Source: Asaia bogorensis (lineage in GTDB: Bacteria > Pseudomonadota > Alphaproteobacteria > Acetobacterales > Acetobacteraceae). Taken from it: a stretch of 64,000 bases of DNA. A program made the translations under genes and the position numbers. The number at the start of each line of letters is the position of its first letter. Positions within the stretch are counted from its first letter, which is position 1. This document shows positions 1 to 8,422 of the stretch, piece after piece. The DNA is taken from positions 16,967 through 80,966 of the forward strand of contig CAMDGX010000008.1 of the NCBI GenBank assembly GCA_945897825.1, read 5' to 3'. Below the pieces are notes generated by a model. It was not told where the DNA came from. It ran no database searches and was given only the letters and a program-made list of their open reading frames with translations.

Positions 1-185
1 ACGCTGCCGCTGGTCGGCTCCTCGAGCCGGTTGAGGCAGCGCAGCAGGGTCGACTTGCCGGAGCCGGACGGGCCGATCACGAACACCAGTTCGCGCTCGG
101 CCACCAGCAGGTCGACGCCCTTCAGGACGTGAAGGGCACCGAAATGCTTGTGGATCGCGCGGGCATCCACGATCGGCGCGGCCAT
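1..185 (-). CDS. Amino-acid ABC transporter ATP-binding protein (partial)
   Basis: Only the first 61 codons are in the window; the gene runs off the left edge. The visible part has an N-terminal strand, then the Walker A motif GPSGSGKST and the following [14 protein letters not shown], typical of the GlnQ/HisP group of polar amino-acid importers. It would power uptake from the cytoplasmic face of the membrane. Its ATG lies 2 bp after the stop of the binding-protein gene at 188-1045, so the two are almost certainly one operon. The exact substrate cannot be read from this fragment. Confidence 0.85.
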   Translation of the reverse strand, partial: MAAPIVDARAIHKHFGALHVLKGVDLLVAERELVFVIGPSGSGKSTLLRCLNRLEEPTSGS

Positions 186-187
186 GG

Positions 188-1045
188 TCAGTCGCACTTC
201 AGGGTGAACGGAGTCGGGTCGTAGCCCGGCATGCCCGGGACGCCATAGCCTGGGGTGACCACCCGCTCCAGCGCATCGGCCGCCGGCGCCATGCCGAACC
301 ACTTCTCCGACAGCTTGGCGATGGTGCCGTCCTGCTTCATGCAGTTCAGCACGTCCTGCATCTGGTTGCGCAGCGCCACGCTGTCCTTGCGGAAGGGGGC
401 GGCCCAATGGGCGCGGGTCTGCGTCAGCTCCAGGTCGGCGGCGAATTGCGGGTTGCGGCTGGCGGCGTAGCGGATGACGGTGTTGCCGCCGAGCGTGGCG
501 TAGGCGCGGCCGGAGAGCACCGCCTGGATCGCGTCGGGCTGGGTGTCGTAGACCTGGGTGGTGAAGCCGTGCTTCTCGCCCTCGGCCTTCGAGAGCTGCT
601 CGTAGGGCGTGCCCTTGTTCACGGCGACGGCCTTGCCCTTGAGGTCGGCCCAGTCCTTGATCGGCGCGCTGCCCTTCTTGATGCCGAACTGGAATGCGGT
701 CCAGAGGTAGCCGGCGGTGAACAGCATGTTCTCCGCGCGCTCCTTCGTCACCGTGGTGGGTGCTGCGATGAAGTCGTAGCGGCCGGCCTGCAGGCCCGGG
801 ATCAGGCCGGAAAAGCTGGTGCTGTCGATCACGATCTCGCGCTTCATGCGGCGCGCGGCCTCGGTGAACAGGTCGACCTGGAAGCCCTCGATGCCGCCGC
901 CGAGCTTGGCCATGGCATGCGGCGCGAAGGTGCCGTCCACGCCGGTGCGCAGCGGCGGCTGGCCGGATTGGGCCTGCAGCGGGCCCGCGGCGAGGCTGGC
1001 GGCGAGCGCGAGGGCAGCCGCCGGAAAGGCGCGGCGAAGCAGCAT
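188..1045 (-). CDS. Amino-acid ABC transporter periplasmic binding protein
   Basis: A 285-residue type 3 extracellular solute-binding protein that would capture a polar amino acid or similar compound in the periplasm. I start it at the ATG at 1045 because AGGGAG sits just upstream and the product opens with a clean signal peptide (MLLRRAF, a hydrophobic Ala/Leu stretch, then a cleavable AQA-like site). A longer reading from 1153 is possible but has no such support. The mature protein has the family pattern of [17 protein letters not shown] and KRMKREIV-type segments. The partner ATPase follows at 1-185. No permease is visible between them, so it must lie beyond the window edge. Confidence 0.88.
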   Translation of the reverse strand: MLLRRAFPAAALALAASLAAGPLQAQSGQPPLRTGVDGTFAPHAMAKLGGGIEGFQVDLFTEAARRMKREIVIDSTSFSGLIPGLQAGRYDFIAAPTTVTKERAENMLFTAGYLWTAFQFGIKKGSAPIKDWADLKGKAVAVNKGTPYEQLSKAEGEKHGFTTQVYDTQPDAIQAVLSGRAYATLGGNTVIRYAASRNPQFAADLELTQTRAHWAAPFRKDSVALRNQMQDVLNCMKQDGTIAKLSEKWFGMAPAADALERVVTPGYGVPGMPGYDPTPFTLKCD

Positions 1046-1185
1046 TTGTGAACTCCCTGTCATTCTTTGCTCATGCACAATGCCGCGCCGCAGCGTGGCG
1101 GCGCAAGTCGGTGGCGCCGCGGACGATTGACAGGGCGGCGCCACGGGCTGCATTGGCGATGCAACGATGCAGGGAGCCGCCCGTC

Positions 1186-2487
1186 GTGACGCGATCCACC
1201 GCCGCCGATGCTGGATCAGCCGCCGCGCCGCCGCGCCTGCGCTCCGACCTTGCCCTTGCCCTGGCCCTCGCCGTGGCCGCCGCGGCGCTTTATGCCGGCT
1301 TCGGGATGCGCCTCGCCCAAGGGCAGTATCTCGACTTCTACAACCTGGCCTTCGATTTCGACCCGCCGCGCTACGTCGCGCTCATGGGCCTGGCGGAATA
1401 CGAGCGCGGCAACGTGAAGCATCCGCTGATCCTGCTGCTGCGCCCGCTGGCCTGGCCGCTGGTCGCCGCCGGGCTGTCGCCGAAGGCGGCCGCCACGCTG
1501 GTGATGGCCGGGTTCGGCGGCGCCACCGTGGGCGTGGTGTTCCTGTTCCTGCGCGCGATCGCCGCGGCACGGCTGCCGGCGCTGGCGCTGGCGCTGCTGT
1601 TCGCCGTCTCGGGCGGGCAGGTGTTCACCGCGCTGATCGCCGAGGCCTATGGGCCGGCGGCGTTCGGCATCGCCTGCGTCTGGCTGCTCACGGTGCGCGC
1701 CCTGGCCGATCCGCTGCGCTTGCGGTGGGCGCGCGTTGCCGCCGCGGTGTTCGGCTACGGCGTGACCACCACCAACGTCGTGCAGTCGTTCATGGCCGAG
1801 GCGCTGGTCTGGCTGCGCCATCGCGGCGTGGCCGGCGCGGTGCGCCCCTTGATCGGCTTCGGCATCGCGGTCGGCGTGGTTGCCGCGATGCTGACCGCGT
1901 TGGTGTGGATCGACCTGCTGCTGGCGGCGCTGGCCGACCCGATGGCGGTGGTGAAGGAGGTGTACTGGGCGCGCACCAAGGGCGAGCGGGTTGGGCTGCT
2001 GGACGTTCTGCTGCGCCTGCTCGGCTACACGATGGTGTCGCCGGAGTACGACAGGGTGCCCCTGCCGGACGGATTCGACATGCTGGATTTCCGCTCGCCG
2101 CGCTTCGGGGTGCTGGCCGGGGCGGCGTTCGTGCTGTGGCACCTGTTCTGGCTGGCCGGCGCGGTGGCCGCGCTGCGCAACCCCGCGACGCGCTGGCTGG
2201 CGGTCGGGCTGGCTGCGACGCTGGCGTTCAACATCCTGTTCCATGTCGATTTCCAGTTCCGCGGCAGCCTCTATCTCTATGCCGGGCATACGCATTTCCT
2301 GGTCTTCGCGCTCGGGGCCGGGCTCGCGCCGCTGTTGCGTCCGCAGGGCGCGGGCATGTACGCCTATGTCGCGGTCGTGCTGCTGCTGGCCGTGCTGGTC
2401 GGCGGCGTGACGCTGGACCGCGTGGCGGAGTTCGTCACCGGCTTCGACGAGGTCCGCATCGACTGCCCGGCCCCCTGCAGGGAGTAG
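1186..2487 (+). CDS. Polytopic membrane protein, possible GT-C type glycosyltransferase
   Basis: A 433-residue integral membrane protein with about ten hydrophobic segments. The loop after the first helix contains YLDFYNLAFDFDPPRY and acidic residues, which recalls the first periplasmic loop of polyprenyl-phosphate-dependent GT-C enzymes; this is resemblance, not a family match. I chose the GTG at 1186 because AGGGAG precedes it; an ATG at 1159 is the alternative. The next gene, a UbiA-type prenyltransferase fused to a HAD domain, starts 6 bp downstream, so they are co-transcribed. A role in transferring a lipid-linked sugar is inferred from that context. It could also be an uncharacterised transporter. 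Confidence 0.7.
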   Translation: MTRSTAADAGSAAAPPRLRSDLALALALAVAAAALYAGFGMRLAQGQYLDFYNLAFDFDPPRYVALMGLAEYERGNVKHPLILLLRPLAWPLVAAGLSPKAAATLVMAGFGGATVGVVFLFLRAIAAARLPALALALLFAVSGGQVFTALIAEAYGPAAFGIACVWLLTVRALADPLRLRWARVAAAVFGYGVTTTNVVQSFMAEALVWLRHRGVAGAVRPLIGFGIAVGVVAAMLTALVWIDLLLAALADPMAVVKEVYWARTKGERVGLLDVLLRLLGYTMVSPEYDRVPLPDGFDMLDFRSPRFGVLAGAAFVLWHLFWLAGAVAALRNPATRWLAVGLAATLAFNILFHVDFQFRGSLYLYAGHTHFLVFALGAGLAPLLRPQGAGMYAYVAVVLLLAVLVGGVTLDRVAEFVTGFDEVRIDCPAPCRE

Positions 2488-2493
2488 CGATAC

Positions 2494-3960
2494 GTGAGCG
2501 ACCTCGTCTCTCCGCCGGCCGCCACCCGGGGCACCGGCCCCGCCGATGCGCTGCCGCTGTGCGTCGACCTCGACGGCACGCTGGTGCGCACCGACACGCT
2601 GGTGGAAGGGCTGATCGCGCTGACCGGCAGCCTGCGCCTGGGCGCGCTGGCAGCGGCCTTCGCGGCCGGGCGCGCCGGGCTGAAGGCGCGGGTCGGCGCG
2701 CTGGCCCCGCCGGACCCGGCGCTGCTGCCATACAACGAGGCCTTGCTGGACTGGCTGCGCGCGCAGAAGGCGGCCGGGCGGCGCCTGGTGCTGGCGACGG
2801 CAGCCAACGAAACCGTGGCGCACAGCGTCGCCGCCCATCTCGGCCTGTTCGACGAGGTGATCGCATCGTCGCCCACGCACAACCTCAAGGGTCGGCACAA
2901 GGCCGCGGCCCTGTTGGAACGCTTCGGCCGCGGCGGCTTCGCCTATGCCGGCGACGCGCGGGCCGACCTCGCGGTGTGGGAACAGGCGGGCGCGGCCGTG
3001 CTGGTCAATGTCTCGTCCGGCGTGGCCGCCCGCGTCGGCGTGCCGGTGGAGCGGCGGATCGAGGACCGCCCGGCGCTGCTGCCGTCGCTGCTGCGGGCGA
3101 TGCGGCCGCACCAATGGGTGAAGAACCTGCTGGTGTTCGTGCCGATCTTCACCTCGCACGCGGTGTTCGACGCGCCGAGCTGGATCGGCGGGTTGCTGGC
3201 CTTCGCCGCCTTCAGCGCGGCCGCCTCGGGCATCTACCTGGTCAACGACCTGCTCGACCTAGGGGCGGACCGCGCCCACCCCAAGAAGCGCCACCGCCCC
3301 TTCGCCGCCGGCGCCGCCCCGCTGCCGGCGGGCATCGTGCTGGCCAAGCTGCTGCTGCTGGTGGCCCTGGCGCTGGGCTGGTGGGCGGGCATCCTCTGGG
3401 TGATCGTGGCCTATGCGGCGACGTCGCTGGCCTATTCGCTGCGCCTCAAGCGGCTGCCGCTGGTCGATGTATTCGCGCTGGCCGGGCTCTACACCATCCG
3501 CCTGTTCGGCGGCGGCGAGGCGACCGACCACGCCCTGTCGCTGTGGCTGCTGGCCTTTGCGAGCTTCCTGTTCCTCAGCCTCGCCCTGGTCAAGCGCGTG
3601 GCCGAGGCGATGGACAACGACAAGCGCGCCACCGGGCGCATCGCCGGGCGCGGCTACGGGCCGGACGACCTGGTGATCCTGCAGCTGTTCGGCGTGTGCT
3701 CGGCGTTCTGCTCCAGCCTGGTGCTGGCGCTGTATGTGCAGGCGGAGGCCGGCACCGGGCGCTTCGCGGCACCTGGCCTGCTCTGGGGCATCGTGCCGCT
3801 GGTGCTGCTGTGGAACTGCCGCATCTGGCTGTCCACGGCGCGCGGCTTCATGCACCACGACCCGATCCTGTATGCCGCGCGCGACCGCGTGACCTGGGCG
3901 ATCGGGCTGGCCGTCGCGGCGGTGATGCTGGCGGCCCAGATGGGCTTCGGTGGGGGCTGA
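2494..3960 (+). CDS. HAD phosphatase fused to UbiA prenyltransferase (DPPR-synthase-like)
   Basis: A 488-residue fusion. Residues 20-190 form a HAD hydrolase: DLDGTLVRTD (motif I), a TAANE segment (motif II), a lysine in GRHKAA (motif III) and GDARADLAVW (motif IV). Residues 200-488 are a membrane UbiA domain with RPHQWVKN, NDLLDLGADRAHP followed by KKRHRPFAAG, and YSLRLKR. These match the subfamily of decaprenyl-phosphate phosphoribosyltransferases, which attach phosphoribose to a polyprenyl phosphate. The HAD part could then remove the 5-phosphate, a step done by a separate enzyme in mycobacteria; this is inference. The start is the GTG at 2494, with GCAGGGAG upstream. It sits between a membrane protein and an EmrE-like gene. 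Confidence 0.85.
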   Translation: MSDLVSPPAATRGTGPADALPLCVDLDGTLVRTDTLVEGLIALTGSLRLGALAAAFAAGRAGLKARVGALAPPDPALLPYNEALLDWLRAQKAAGRRLVLATAANETVAHSVAAHLGLFDEVIASSPTHNLKGRHKAAALLERFGRGGFAYAGDARADLAVWEQAGAAVLVNVSSGVAARVGVPVERRIEDRPALLPSLLRAMRPHQWVKNLLVFVPIFTSHAVFDAPSWIGGLLAFAAFSAAASGIYLVNDLLDLGADRAHPKKRHRPFAAGAAPLPAGIVLAKLLLLVALALGWWAGILWVIVAYAATSLAYSLRLKRLPLVDVFALAGLYTIRLFGGGEATDHALSLWLLAFASFLFLSLALVKRVAEAMDNDKRATGRIAGRGYGPDDLVILQLFGVCSAFCSSLVLALYVQAEAGTGRFAAPGLLWGIVPLVLLWNCRIWLSTARGFMHHDPILYAARDRVTWAIGLAVAAVMLAAQMGFGGG

Positions 3961-3965
3961 CACGC

Positions 3966-4340
3966 ATGCAAGGTGCCGTCCTCCTGCTGGCGCTGGTCAG
4001 CATCGCCATGAGTGCGGTGGCGCAGGTGTTGCTGAAATACGGCATGACCAGCGCGCCGGTGCGCGGCGCCATCGCCGAAGGGCCGGCGCTCGGCATTGCC
4101 ACGGCGGTGGCGCTCAGCCCCGGGGTGATGGGCGGGCTGACGCTGTACGGCCTCGGCACCGTGCTGTGGCTCGGCGTGCTGTCGCGCGTCGAATTGTCAC
4201 AGGCCTATCCGTTCGTGGGGCTGAGCTTCGTGCTGACCGCGGCGATGGGCTGGCTGATCTTCGCCGACGCGATGACGCTGCCGCGCATGGCCGGCATCGC
4301 ATTGATCGTGGTGGGGGTGGTGCTGGTCGGGCGCAGCTGA
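3966..4340 (+). CDS. EmrE/EamA-like four-helix membrane protein
   Basis: A 124-residue protein with four predicted transmembrane helices, a glutamate in the third (SRVELSQAYPF) and the terminal helix GIALIVVGVVLVGRS. The size and layout match small multidrug resistance and ArnE/ArnF-type proteins. Members of this group include putative flippase subunits for undecaprenyl-linked sugars. It begins 5 bp after the HAD-UbiA gene, so a role in flipping the product of that enzyme is an attractive inference. A drug-efflux role is less likely in this context but cannot be excluded. Confidence 0.82.
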   Translation: MQGAVLLLALVSIAMSAVAQVLLKYGMTSAPVRGAIAEGPALGIATAVALSPGVMGGLTLYGLGTVLWLGVLSRVELSQAYPFVGLSFVLTAAMGWLIFADAMTLPRMAGIALIVVGVVLVGRS

Positions 4341-4403
4341 ACGCTTGCCCTGGCCCGTGCGCCCCCCCACCTTGCCCGGTAACATCGAACACGGAGGACG
4401 AAG

Positions 4404-5339
4404 ATGGCCGTCACGTCCCGCGCCTGCGCGCTGCTGCTGCTCCTGGCCCTGGCGCATTGCGCCAGCCCAGCCGGCGCGCGCACCCTGCTGGTCGGCGAAA
4501 GCCGCGAGTTCAAGCTGCCGTCCGAGGCGGTGCGCGCCGCCAAGGATGGCGACCGCGTGGTGATCGACCCCGGCGAGTATTTCGACTGCGCCGTGGTCAG
4601 CGCCAACAACGTCACCATCGAGGGCGCCTCGCCCGACGGCACCGCGGTGCTGACCGACAAGGTCTGCCAGGGCAAGGCGCTGCTCGTCACCACCGGGCGC
4701 GACATCACCCTGCGCAACCTGACGCTCCAGCGCGCGCGCGTGCCGGACATGAACGGCGCCGGCATCCGCGCCGAAGGCGTGAACCTCACCATCGAGCGGG
4801 TGAAGTTCATCAACAACCAGAACGGCATCCTGGCCGCCGCGAACCCGCCAAGCACCATCACCATCCGCGACAGCGAATTCCTGCGCAACGGCTACTGCTC
4901 GCCCTGCGCCCACGGCATCTACGTCAACGCGCTGAAGCTGCTGCGCGTGGAGAACAGCAAATTCGCCGACACGCGCCAGGCCCACCACATCAAGAGCCGG
5001 GCGGCGCGCACCGAGATCATCGGCGTCGAAACCCGCGACGGCGACAACGGCACCGCCAGCTACCACATCGACATCCCCAACGGCGGCAGCCTGGTGGTGC
5101 GCGACACCACGATGCAGAAGGGGCCGAAGGCGGAGAACCGCTCGACGGCCATCATGATCGGCGCCGAGGGCGTGAACCAGCCGACGCGCGAGATCATCAT
5201 CGAGAACAACACCATGATCAACACCGGCAGCTACCAGACCTTCATGGTGACGAACCTGACCGCCACCGAGGCGATGCTGAAGGGCAACCGCCTGACCGGG
5301 CAGGTGCAGCCGCTGAAGGGCGACGGCGAGGTGCGCTGA
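4404..5339 (+). CDS. Secreted right-handed beta-helix protein
   Basis: A 311-residue protein with an N-terminal signal peptide (MAVTSRACALLLLLALAHC, cleavage likely near AGA). A cysteine ends the hydrophobic part, but the residue before it is His, so it is a poor lipobox. The rest consists of repeated short strands of the parallel beta-helix type: NNVTIEGAS, RDITLRNLTLQRA, VNLTIERVKFINNQNG, STITIRDSEF. This fold is common in polysaccharide lyases and epimerases, but no catalytic set is recognisable. It is the last gene of the 1186-5339 run. A role in binding or trimming the glycan made by that run is inferred. An SD-like GGAGGACGAAG precedes the ATG. Confidence 0.8.
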   Translation: MAVTSRACALLLLLALAHCASPAGARTLLVGESREFKLPSEAVRAAKDGDRVVIDPGEYFDCAVVSANNVTIEGASPDGTAVLTDKVCQGKALLVTTGRDITLRNLTLQRARVPDMNGAGIRAEGVNLTIERVKFINNQNGILAAANPPSTITIRDSEFLRNGYCSPCAHGIYVNALKLLRVENSKFADTRQAHHIKSRAARTEIIGVETRDGDNGTASYHIDIPNGGSLVVRDTTMQKGPKAENRSTAIMIGAEGVNQPTREIIIENNTMINTGSYQTFMVTNLTATEAMLKGNRLTGQVQPLKGDGEVR

Positions 5340-5365
5340 CTCCGGCCCTGGCGCACCCGGCGAAA

Positions 5366-5391
5366 CGTCGTATAATTCGAATTATACGACG
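5366..5391. promoter_or_regulatory. Perfect 26-bp palindrome upstream of cysK
   Basis: The half-site CGTCGTATAATTC is followed at once by its exact reverse complement, giving a gapless 26-bp palindrome that is AT-rich inside very GC-rich surroundings. TATAAT, the -10 consensus, is contained in it on both strands, so a bound dimer would block a promoter here. A partial copy, CGTATAA, follows at 5399. cysK starts 32 bp downstream. The likely reading is an operator for a repressor of sulfur assimilation or Fe-S status, such as an Rrf2-family protein; the regulator itself is not in the window. Confidence 0.7.
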
Positions 5392-5422
5392 CTCACCCGT
5401 ATAAAAACCTCGGGAGACCAGC

Positions 5423-6394
5423 ATGGCCAGCACCCTCAAGCTCGACCCGCCGCTGCGCGGCCGCATCTACGACAGCATCGCCGAGACCATCGGCAACACG
5501 CCGCTGGTGCGCATCCCGAACATCACCAAGGATGACGGCATCAAGGCCGACATCCTGCTGAAGCTGGAGTTCTTCAACCCGCTCGCCAGCGTGAAGGACC
5601 GCATCGGCGTCAACATGATCGAGGCGATGGAGGCCGAGGGAAAGATCGGCCCGGGTGCCGTGATCATCGAGCCGACCAGCGGCAACACCGGCATCGGGCT
5701 GGCCTTCGTGTGCGCCGCGCGCGGCTACCGGCTGATCCTGACCATGCCCGAGTCCGTCTCGATCGAGCGGCGCAAGATGCTGCAATACCTCGGCGCCGAG
5801 ATCGACCTGACCCCGCGCGAGAAAGGCATGACCGGCGCCGTCAACCGCGCCAAGGAATTGCTGGAGCAGAACCCCGGCGCGGTGATCGCCAACCAGTTCG
5901 GCACGCCCTCGAACCCGGATATCCACCGCCGCACCACCGCCGAGGAGATCTGGCACGACACGCAGGGCGGCGTGGACGCGCTGGTCAGCGGCATCGGCAC
6001 CGGCGGCACCATCACCGGCGTGGGCCAGGTGCTGAAGGCGAAGAAGCCGGGCGTGCGCATCGTGGCTGTCGAGCCCTCGGCCAGCCCGGTTCTGTCGGGC
6101 GGCGCCCCCGCCCCGCACCCGATCCAGGGCATCGGCGCCGGCTTCGTGCCGGAGGTGCTCGACACCAAGGTGTACGACGAGATCATCCAGGTGACCGGCG
6201 ACGAATCGATGGCCACCGCCCGGCGGTTGGCCCGGCGCGAGGGCATTCCGGGCGGCATCTCCTCCGGTGCCGCGCTGGCCGCCGCCCTCAAGCTTGCCGC
6301 GCGGCCGGAGATGGCGGGCAAGCAGATCGTGGTGATCATCCCCAGCTTCGCCGAGCGCTACATCACCACGGCGCTGTTCGACGGGCTGGGCTGA
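5423..6394 (+). CDS. cysK: Cysteine synthase A (O-acetylserine sulfhydrylase)
   Basis: A 323-residue PLP enzyme making L-cysteine from O-acetylserine and sulfide in the cytosol. Seen in the sequence: [11 protein letters not shown] with the PLP-binding lysine near residue 50, the substrate loop [12 protein letters not shown], the phosphate-binding loop [10 protein letters not shown], and the C-terminal GGISSGAA. Length is normal for the family. The start is supported by GGGAGACC upstream. It is a single-gene unit with the palindromic operator at 5366-5391, so control by sulfur or iron-sulfur status is likely. A second sulfhydrylase gene lies at 19219-20508. Confidence 0.97.
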   Translation: MASTLKLDPPLRGRIYDSIAETIGNTPLVRIPNITKDDGIKADILLKLEFFNPLASVKDRIGVNMIEAMEAEGKIGPGAVIIEPTSGNTGIGLAFVCAARGYRLILTMPESVSIERRKMLQYLGAEIDLTPREKGMTGAVNRAKELLEQNPGAVIANQFGTPSNPDIHRRTTAEEIWHDTQGGVDALVSGIGTGGTITGVGQVLKAKKPGVRIVAVEPSASPVLSGGAPAPHPIQGIGAGFVPEVLDTKVYDEIIQVTGDESMATARRLARREGIPGGISSGAALAAALKLAARPEMAGKQIVVIIPSFAERYITTALFDGLG

Positions 6395-6422
6395 GCCGGC
6401 TCCGCAACGGCCGCGCGCAGGC

Positions 6423-7301
6423 TCAGGCGCGCTCGACCGGGCGGAGGGGAAGCAGATAGCCTTTCAGCAGGGCCTTCCCCACCAGCCCGGCGCGGCCCGC
6501 ATACCGTCCCGCGCGACCGCGCTCCTTCAGGAACACGCGCAACAGCATCGCCAGGCCCTGCCGGCGCGGGAAGTGCTTGCGCACCAGCACGGCATAGCTG
6601 GTGAAATACAGCGCCTCCGCCGCCGGGCTGCGCTCGCCCCCGGAGGAGGCGCCGGCATGGTGCAGCAGGAACGGCTCCTCCACGTACTGGATCGGCACCC
6701 CCGCCGCCTTCAGGCGCAGGCAGAAATCGGTGTCTTCCCAGTAGACGAAGAAGCTCTCGTCCAGCAGCCCGATCCGGCGCAGCAGCGCGGCCGCGAGGCC
6801 CAGGCAGCAGCCGCTGGCGTATTCGACAACGCGGCTGCCGGGCCCGCCCGGGCGGTAGTCGTCGTGCCGGTTGCTGAAGATCCAGCCGAAATCGAGGTAG
6901 CCGCCGGCGTACCACGAGCGCTGCGGATCGTCGTGGAACATGACGCGTGGCGCGATCACCTCGGCCCCCGTCGCATCCCAAGCGGCCACCAGGGCGCCGA
7001 GGAAATCGGGCGTGAACTCGGTATCGGGGTTCAGCAGCATGGTGCGCTCGGCACCATCGGCCAAGGCACGCCGCAGGCCCTGGTTCACCGCGCGCGCGAA
7101 GCCGGCGTTCTCGGTGTTGCGCAGCACGGTGATGCGCGGATCGCCGAGCGACTCCAGGAACGCCCCGCCGCCATCCTCGGGGCTGTTGTCCACCGCGACC
7201 AGCCGCCAATCGGCGAAGGTCTGCGCGCGCAGGCAGTCCCACAGCGGCCCCAGCTCGGCGCGGCTGCGGTACAGCACCACGATGATCGCCAGCGGGGTCA
7301 T
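6423..7301 (-). CDS. Glycosyltransferase family 2
   Basis: A 292-residue GT-A fold glycosyltransferase. It opens with LAIIVVLYRSRAEL, followed by VAVDNSPEDGG, NAGFARAVNQG and LLNPDTEF, the NAGFA-type and D-x-D-like motifs of rhamnosyl and related transferases, and later YWEDTDFCLRLK. It would add a sugar from a nucleotide donor to a growing lipid-linked glycan at the inner membrane. The ATG at 7301 overlaps the stop of the upstream glycosyltransferase by 4 bp (ATGA), indicating translational coupling. It is the last gene of the flippase-GT-GT operon. Confidence 0.92.
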   Translation of the reverse strand: MTPLAIIVVLYRSRAELGPLWDCLRAQTFADWRLVAVDNSPEDGGGAFLESLGDPRITVLRNTENAGFARAVNQGLRRALADGAERTMLLNPDTEFTPDFLGALVAAWDATGAEVIAPRVMFHDDPQRSWYAGGYLDFGWIFSNRHDDYRPGGPGSRVVEYASGCCLGLAAALLRRIGLLDESFFVYWEDTDFCLRLKAAGVPIQYVEEPFLLHHAGASSGGERSPAAEALYFTSYAVLVRKHFPRRQGLAMLLRVFLKERGRAGRYAGRAGLVGKALLKGYLLPLRPVERA

Positions 7302-8422
7302 GCCAGGTGCCCGCGGATGGTCTCGGCCAGGGCGCGCGGCAGCCGGGTTTGCGCGATCGCATCGAGCGACCGCTGGAAGCCCGCATAGGAAACGGGGTCG
7401 CGCAGCGCGGACGGATGCTCCAGCAAACGCTTCACCTCCTCGATGTCCGCGCACAGATGCCCGATCGGGCCGTGTTGCGCCACCAGCCCGTCCAGCATCG
7501 CGTTGCGCACGGCGATCAGTGGCTTGCGCTGGTTGATGCAGTCGAGCAGCGAGCCGCTGGCGGTCAGCTCATACTCGTCGCGGAACGCCATGAACGCATA
7601 GTCCGCGGTGCGGACGCGCGCGAGGAAGGCCGCGCGGTCCAGGCGGGCAGGGGGGATGTCCAGCCCCGCCAGCGCCGCTTCGTCGTATTCGGCGCTCGGG
7701 CGGCCGACCACCGGCCAGTCGTACGAAGCGCCGACGCTGCGGTGGAGCGCGATGTAGTCGTCGAAGCCCTTGTGCCGGTTCGCGGTGCCGACCCAGGCGA
7801 TCCGCAGCCGCGCCGGGGCCGGCCACGGCACCACCGCGGCGGCCTCGCGCTCCAGCACCGTATGCGGCCAGACCAGGAAATCGTCGGCCAGGCCATGGCG
7901 CAGCGCGACCGTGCGGATGTGCTCCTCCAGCACCACCAGCCGGATGCGCGGATGCCGGGCCACGCGCAGCCCCGCGCGCAGATCGATCAGCCGCCGCCGC
8001 GGATCGCGCGAGCGCCAGCCGATCGCGGTGGCGAGGTTGCCGTGCATGACGATGCGGATGCGAAGGGTGGGGTGGCGCAGCGCCAGCCCGCGCGCGACGA
8101 ACAGCGTCTCGGGCCCGGCGGACAGCAGCACCAGCACCGATGGGCGCAGCGCCGCGACGAGGCCGGACAGGGTGCGCCATTGCGCCCGCATGCGCCGCAG
8201 ATGCACGCCGCCCGGCGCCATCACCTCGATCTCGCGCCACTCCACCCCGGCCAGCGGCCGCTCGTCCACCTCGGCGATCGCGTCGCGCTGCTGGCGCGTG
8301 GTGGCGAGCACCGCCGGGCCGGCGGCCAGCGCCAGCGCCTCCAGCAGCGCGCCATTCACCGCGGCATGCTCGCCGTCGCGGTAGGTTGGCTCGGCGACCA
8401 GCAGGCCGGCGTGGGCGGTCAC
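7298..8422 (-). CDS. Glycosyltransferase (GT-B, family 4-like)
   Basis: A 374-residue protein starting at a GTG that overlaps the flippase stop by 4 bp (GTGA). It has the two-domain layout of GT-B enzymes: an N-terminal part with LVAEPTYRDGEHAAVNG, and a C-terminal part with RIAWVGTANRHKGFDDY, where the sugar-nucleotide site begins in family 4 enzymes, then FMAFRDEYELTASGSLLDC with the E-x7-E-like region. The match to family 4 is loose, so the family number is tentative. Both neighbours are surface-glycan genes, so a role in exopolysaccharide or O-antigen assembly is inferred. Confidence 0.8.
   Translation of the reverse strand: MTAHAGLLVAEPTYRDGEHAAVNGALLEALALAAGPAVLATTRQQRDAIAEVDERPLAGVEWREIEVMAPGGVHLRRMRAQWRTLSGLVAALRPSVLVLLSAGPETLFVARGLALRHPTLRIRIVMHGNLATAIGWRSRDPRRRLIDLRAGLRVARHPRIRLVVLEEHIRTVALRHGLADDFLVWPHTVLEREAAAVVPWPAPARLRIAWVGTANRHKGFDDYIALHRSVGASYDWPVVGRPSAEYDEAALAGLDIPPARLDRAAFLARVRTADYAFMAFRDEYELTASGSLLDCINQRKPLIAVRNAMLDGLVAQHGPIGHLCADIEEVKRLLEHPSALRDPVSYAGFQRSLDAIAQTRLPRALAETIRGHLA

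Noticed and set aside
1167..4340. 1057-codon open frame on the plus strand
   Set aside because: It runs out of frame through two clear genes and only its last part is the EmrE-like gene; its Arg/Gly-rich product is typical of shadow frames in high-GC DNA.
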